Origin: Dyadobacter frigoris | GTDB taxonomy: Bacteria; Bacteroidota; Bacteroidia; Cytophagales; Spirosomataceae | Assembly (NCBI RefSeq): GCF_005280585.1 | Contig: NZ_SZVO01000022.1 | Span: 1 to 64,000 of the forward strand | DNA length: 64,000 nt | Direction: 5' to 3' | Part shown: positions 63,477 to 64,000 of the stretch, piece after piece | Layout: each line of letters begins with the position of its first letter | Position numbering within the stretch: position 1 is the first letter of the stretch | Notes under the pieces: generated by a model | Databases searched by the model: none | Seen by the model: only the letters and a program-made list of their open reading frames with translations | Told to the model about the DNA's origin: nothing | Translations under genes and position numbers: made by a program

Positions 63477-64000
63477 ATGTTTAAAAACAAAAAAGATAAT
63501 TCCGATTTTAACCGCCGTGATACCCTTCGCATGATTGCCGCAGGGTCCACAGCCGGATTGTTAAGTCTCTTTGGAGAAAATTCACAGGCCCATGCCCGGG
63601 AGCATTATAGCACTCCCGCCTATGCGAAAGGCTTGGCTCCGATAAAAATAAAAAGCGTAAAAGCCATTGCCACAGCTCCACAAGGCTCCAATCTGATTGT
63701 GGTCAAGGTTGAAACGACCGAACCTGGTTTATATGGATTGGGCTGCGCCACTTTTACGCAGCGCGCCGTTTCTGTGGTTACTGCAATCAATACCTATCTG
63801 AACGAGTTTTGCACAGGTAAGGATGTTGACAACATTGAAGATATGTGGCAATCAACCTATGTAAGTTCTTACTGGCGAAACGGACCGGTTTTGAACAATG
63901 CACTAAGCGGACTGGATGAAGCGCTTTGGGACATCAAAGGTAAACGTGCCAATATGCCTGTTTATCAATTACTTGGTGGAAAGGCACGTTTTGCGATTCC
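63477..64000 (+). CDS. Tat-exported enolase-superfamily sugar-acid dehydratase (partial)
   Basis: The 5' 174 codons of a gene that runs off the window. The start at 63477 gives MFKNKKDNSDFNRRDTLRMIAAGS, a twin-arginine leader, so export in folded form is expected. After it comes the mandelate-racemase/muconate-lactonizing N-terminal cap domain (IKIKSVKAIATAP, LIVVKVETTEPGLYGLGCAT) and the RspA/mannonate-dehydratase-type stretch MWQSTYVSSYWRNGPVLNNALSGLDEALWDIKGKRANMPVYQLLGG. The catalytic barrel residues lie beyond the window. With the PQQ dehydrogenase, it suggests oxidation then dehydration of a sugar in the periplasm. Confidence 0.88.
   Translation, partial: MFKNKKDNSDFNRRDTLRMIAAGSTAGLLSLFGENSQAHAREHYSTPAYAKGLAPIKIKSVKAIATAPQGSNLIVVKVETTEPGLYGLGCATFTQRAVSVVTAINTYLNEFCTGKDVDNIEDMWQSTYVSSYWRNGPVLNNALSGLDEALWDIKGKRANMPVYQLLGGKARFAI

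Noticed and set aside
1..64000. tRNA, rRNA, insertion sequence or prophage genes
   Set aside because: I saw no cloverleaf with CCA-type end, no rRNA segments, no transposase, integrase or phage structural gene in any of the listed or unlisted frames.

Overview
The window looks like chromosomal DNA of a Bacteroidota bacterium, most likely a Cytophagales/Spirosomaceae member (Dyadobacter-like). Seen directly: a SusC/SusD pair driven by an ECF sigma factor and a FecR anti-sigma factor, a type IX secretion (Por) C-terminal sorting domain, lipoproteins with Bacteroidota-style signal peptides, moderately AT-rich DNA, and starts that mostly lack a clear Shine-Dalgarno. The genus is inference. I saw no rRNA, tRNA, insertion sequence, prophage or CRISPR.

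Layout. 0.5-10.8 kb (mostly minus strand): Xaa-Pro aminopeptidase, a frameshifted DUF885 peptidase, a secreted SGNH/sialate-esterase-like protein with a T9SS tail, NADP malic enzyme, and a nucleoside hydrolase/ribokinase pair. 11.2-17.7 kb: a heme-binding sorbosone-dehydrogenase-like protein, an S15 hydrolase, a cupin protein flanked by two related palindromic repeats, and a trypsin-PDZ protease. 18-25.5 kb: small accessory genes and decayed genes, including a toxin/antitoxin pair with a following GNAT gene, a truncated AraC regulator, a cupin remnant, a methyltransferase and several uncharacterised proteins.

25.7-37.4 kb is a complete myo-inositol catabolic cluster: a divergent LacI regulator, then iolB, iolC, iolA/mmsA, iolG, an SSS symporter, an iolJ-type aldolase, iolD and iolE, closed by a strong terminator. 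Together these import inositol and take it via scyllo-inosose, diketo-inositol (DKH) and DKG-phosphate to dihydroxyacetone phosphate and malonic semialdehyde, then acetyl-CoA. Two large palindromic elements lie inside the cluster.

37.8-50.2 kb: an S41 protease lipoprotein, a PolX-family protein that has lost two polymerase aspartates but keeps its PHP domain, a Tat-exported Gfo/Idh/MocA protein with an AGE-family epimerase, a CsbD-like stress protein, a 1.3 kb tandem array of palindromic 71-77 bp units with one head-to-head inverted unit, a 3-hydroxyacyl-CoA dehydrogenase, and a hydrolase/beta-helix pair. 50.4-53.5 kb: cytochrome bd oxidase (cydAB) and a YceI protein. 53.7-64 kb: an ECF sigma/FecR/SusC/SusD locus followed by a PQQ dehydrogenase with a fused cytochrome c and the start of a Tat-exported enolase-superfamily dehydratase, suggesting periplasmic oxidation of a sugar and dehydration of the resulting acid.

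The most unusual content is non-coding: at least five families of palindromic intergenic repeats, of which the 45.0-46.3 kb array is the most striking.
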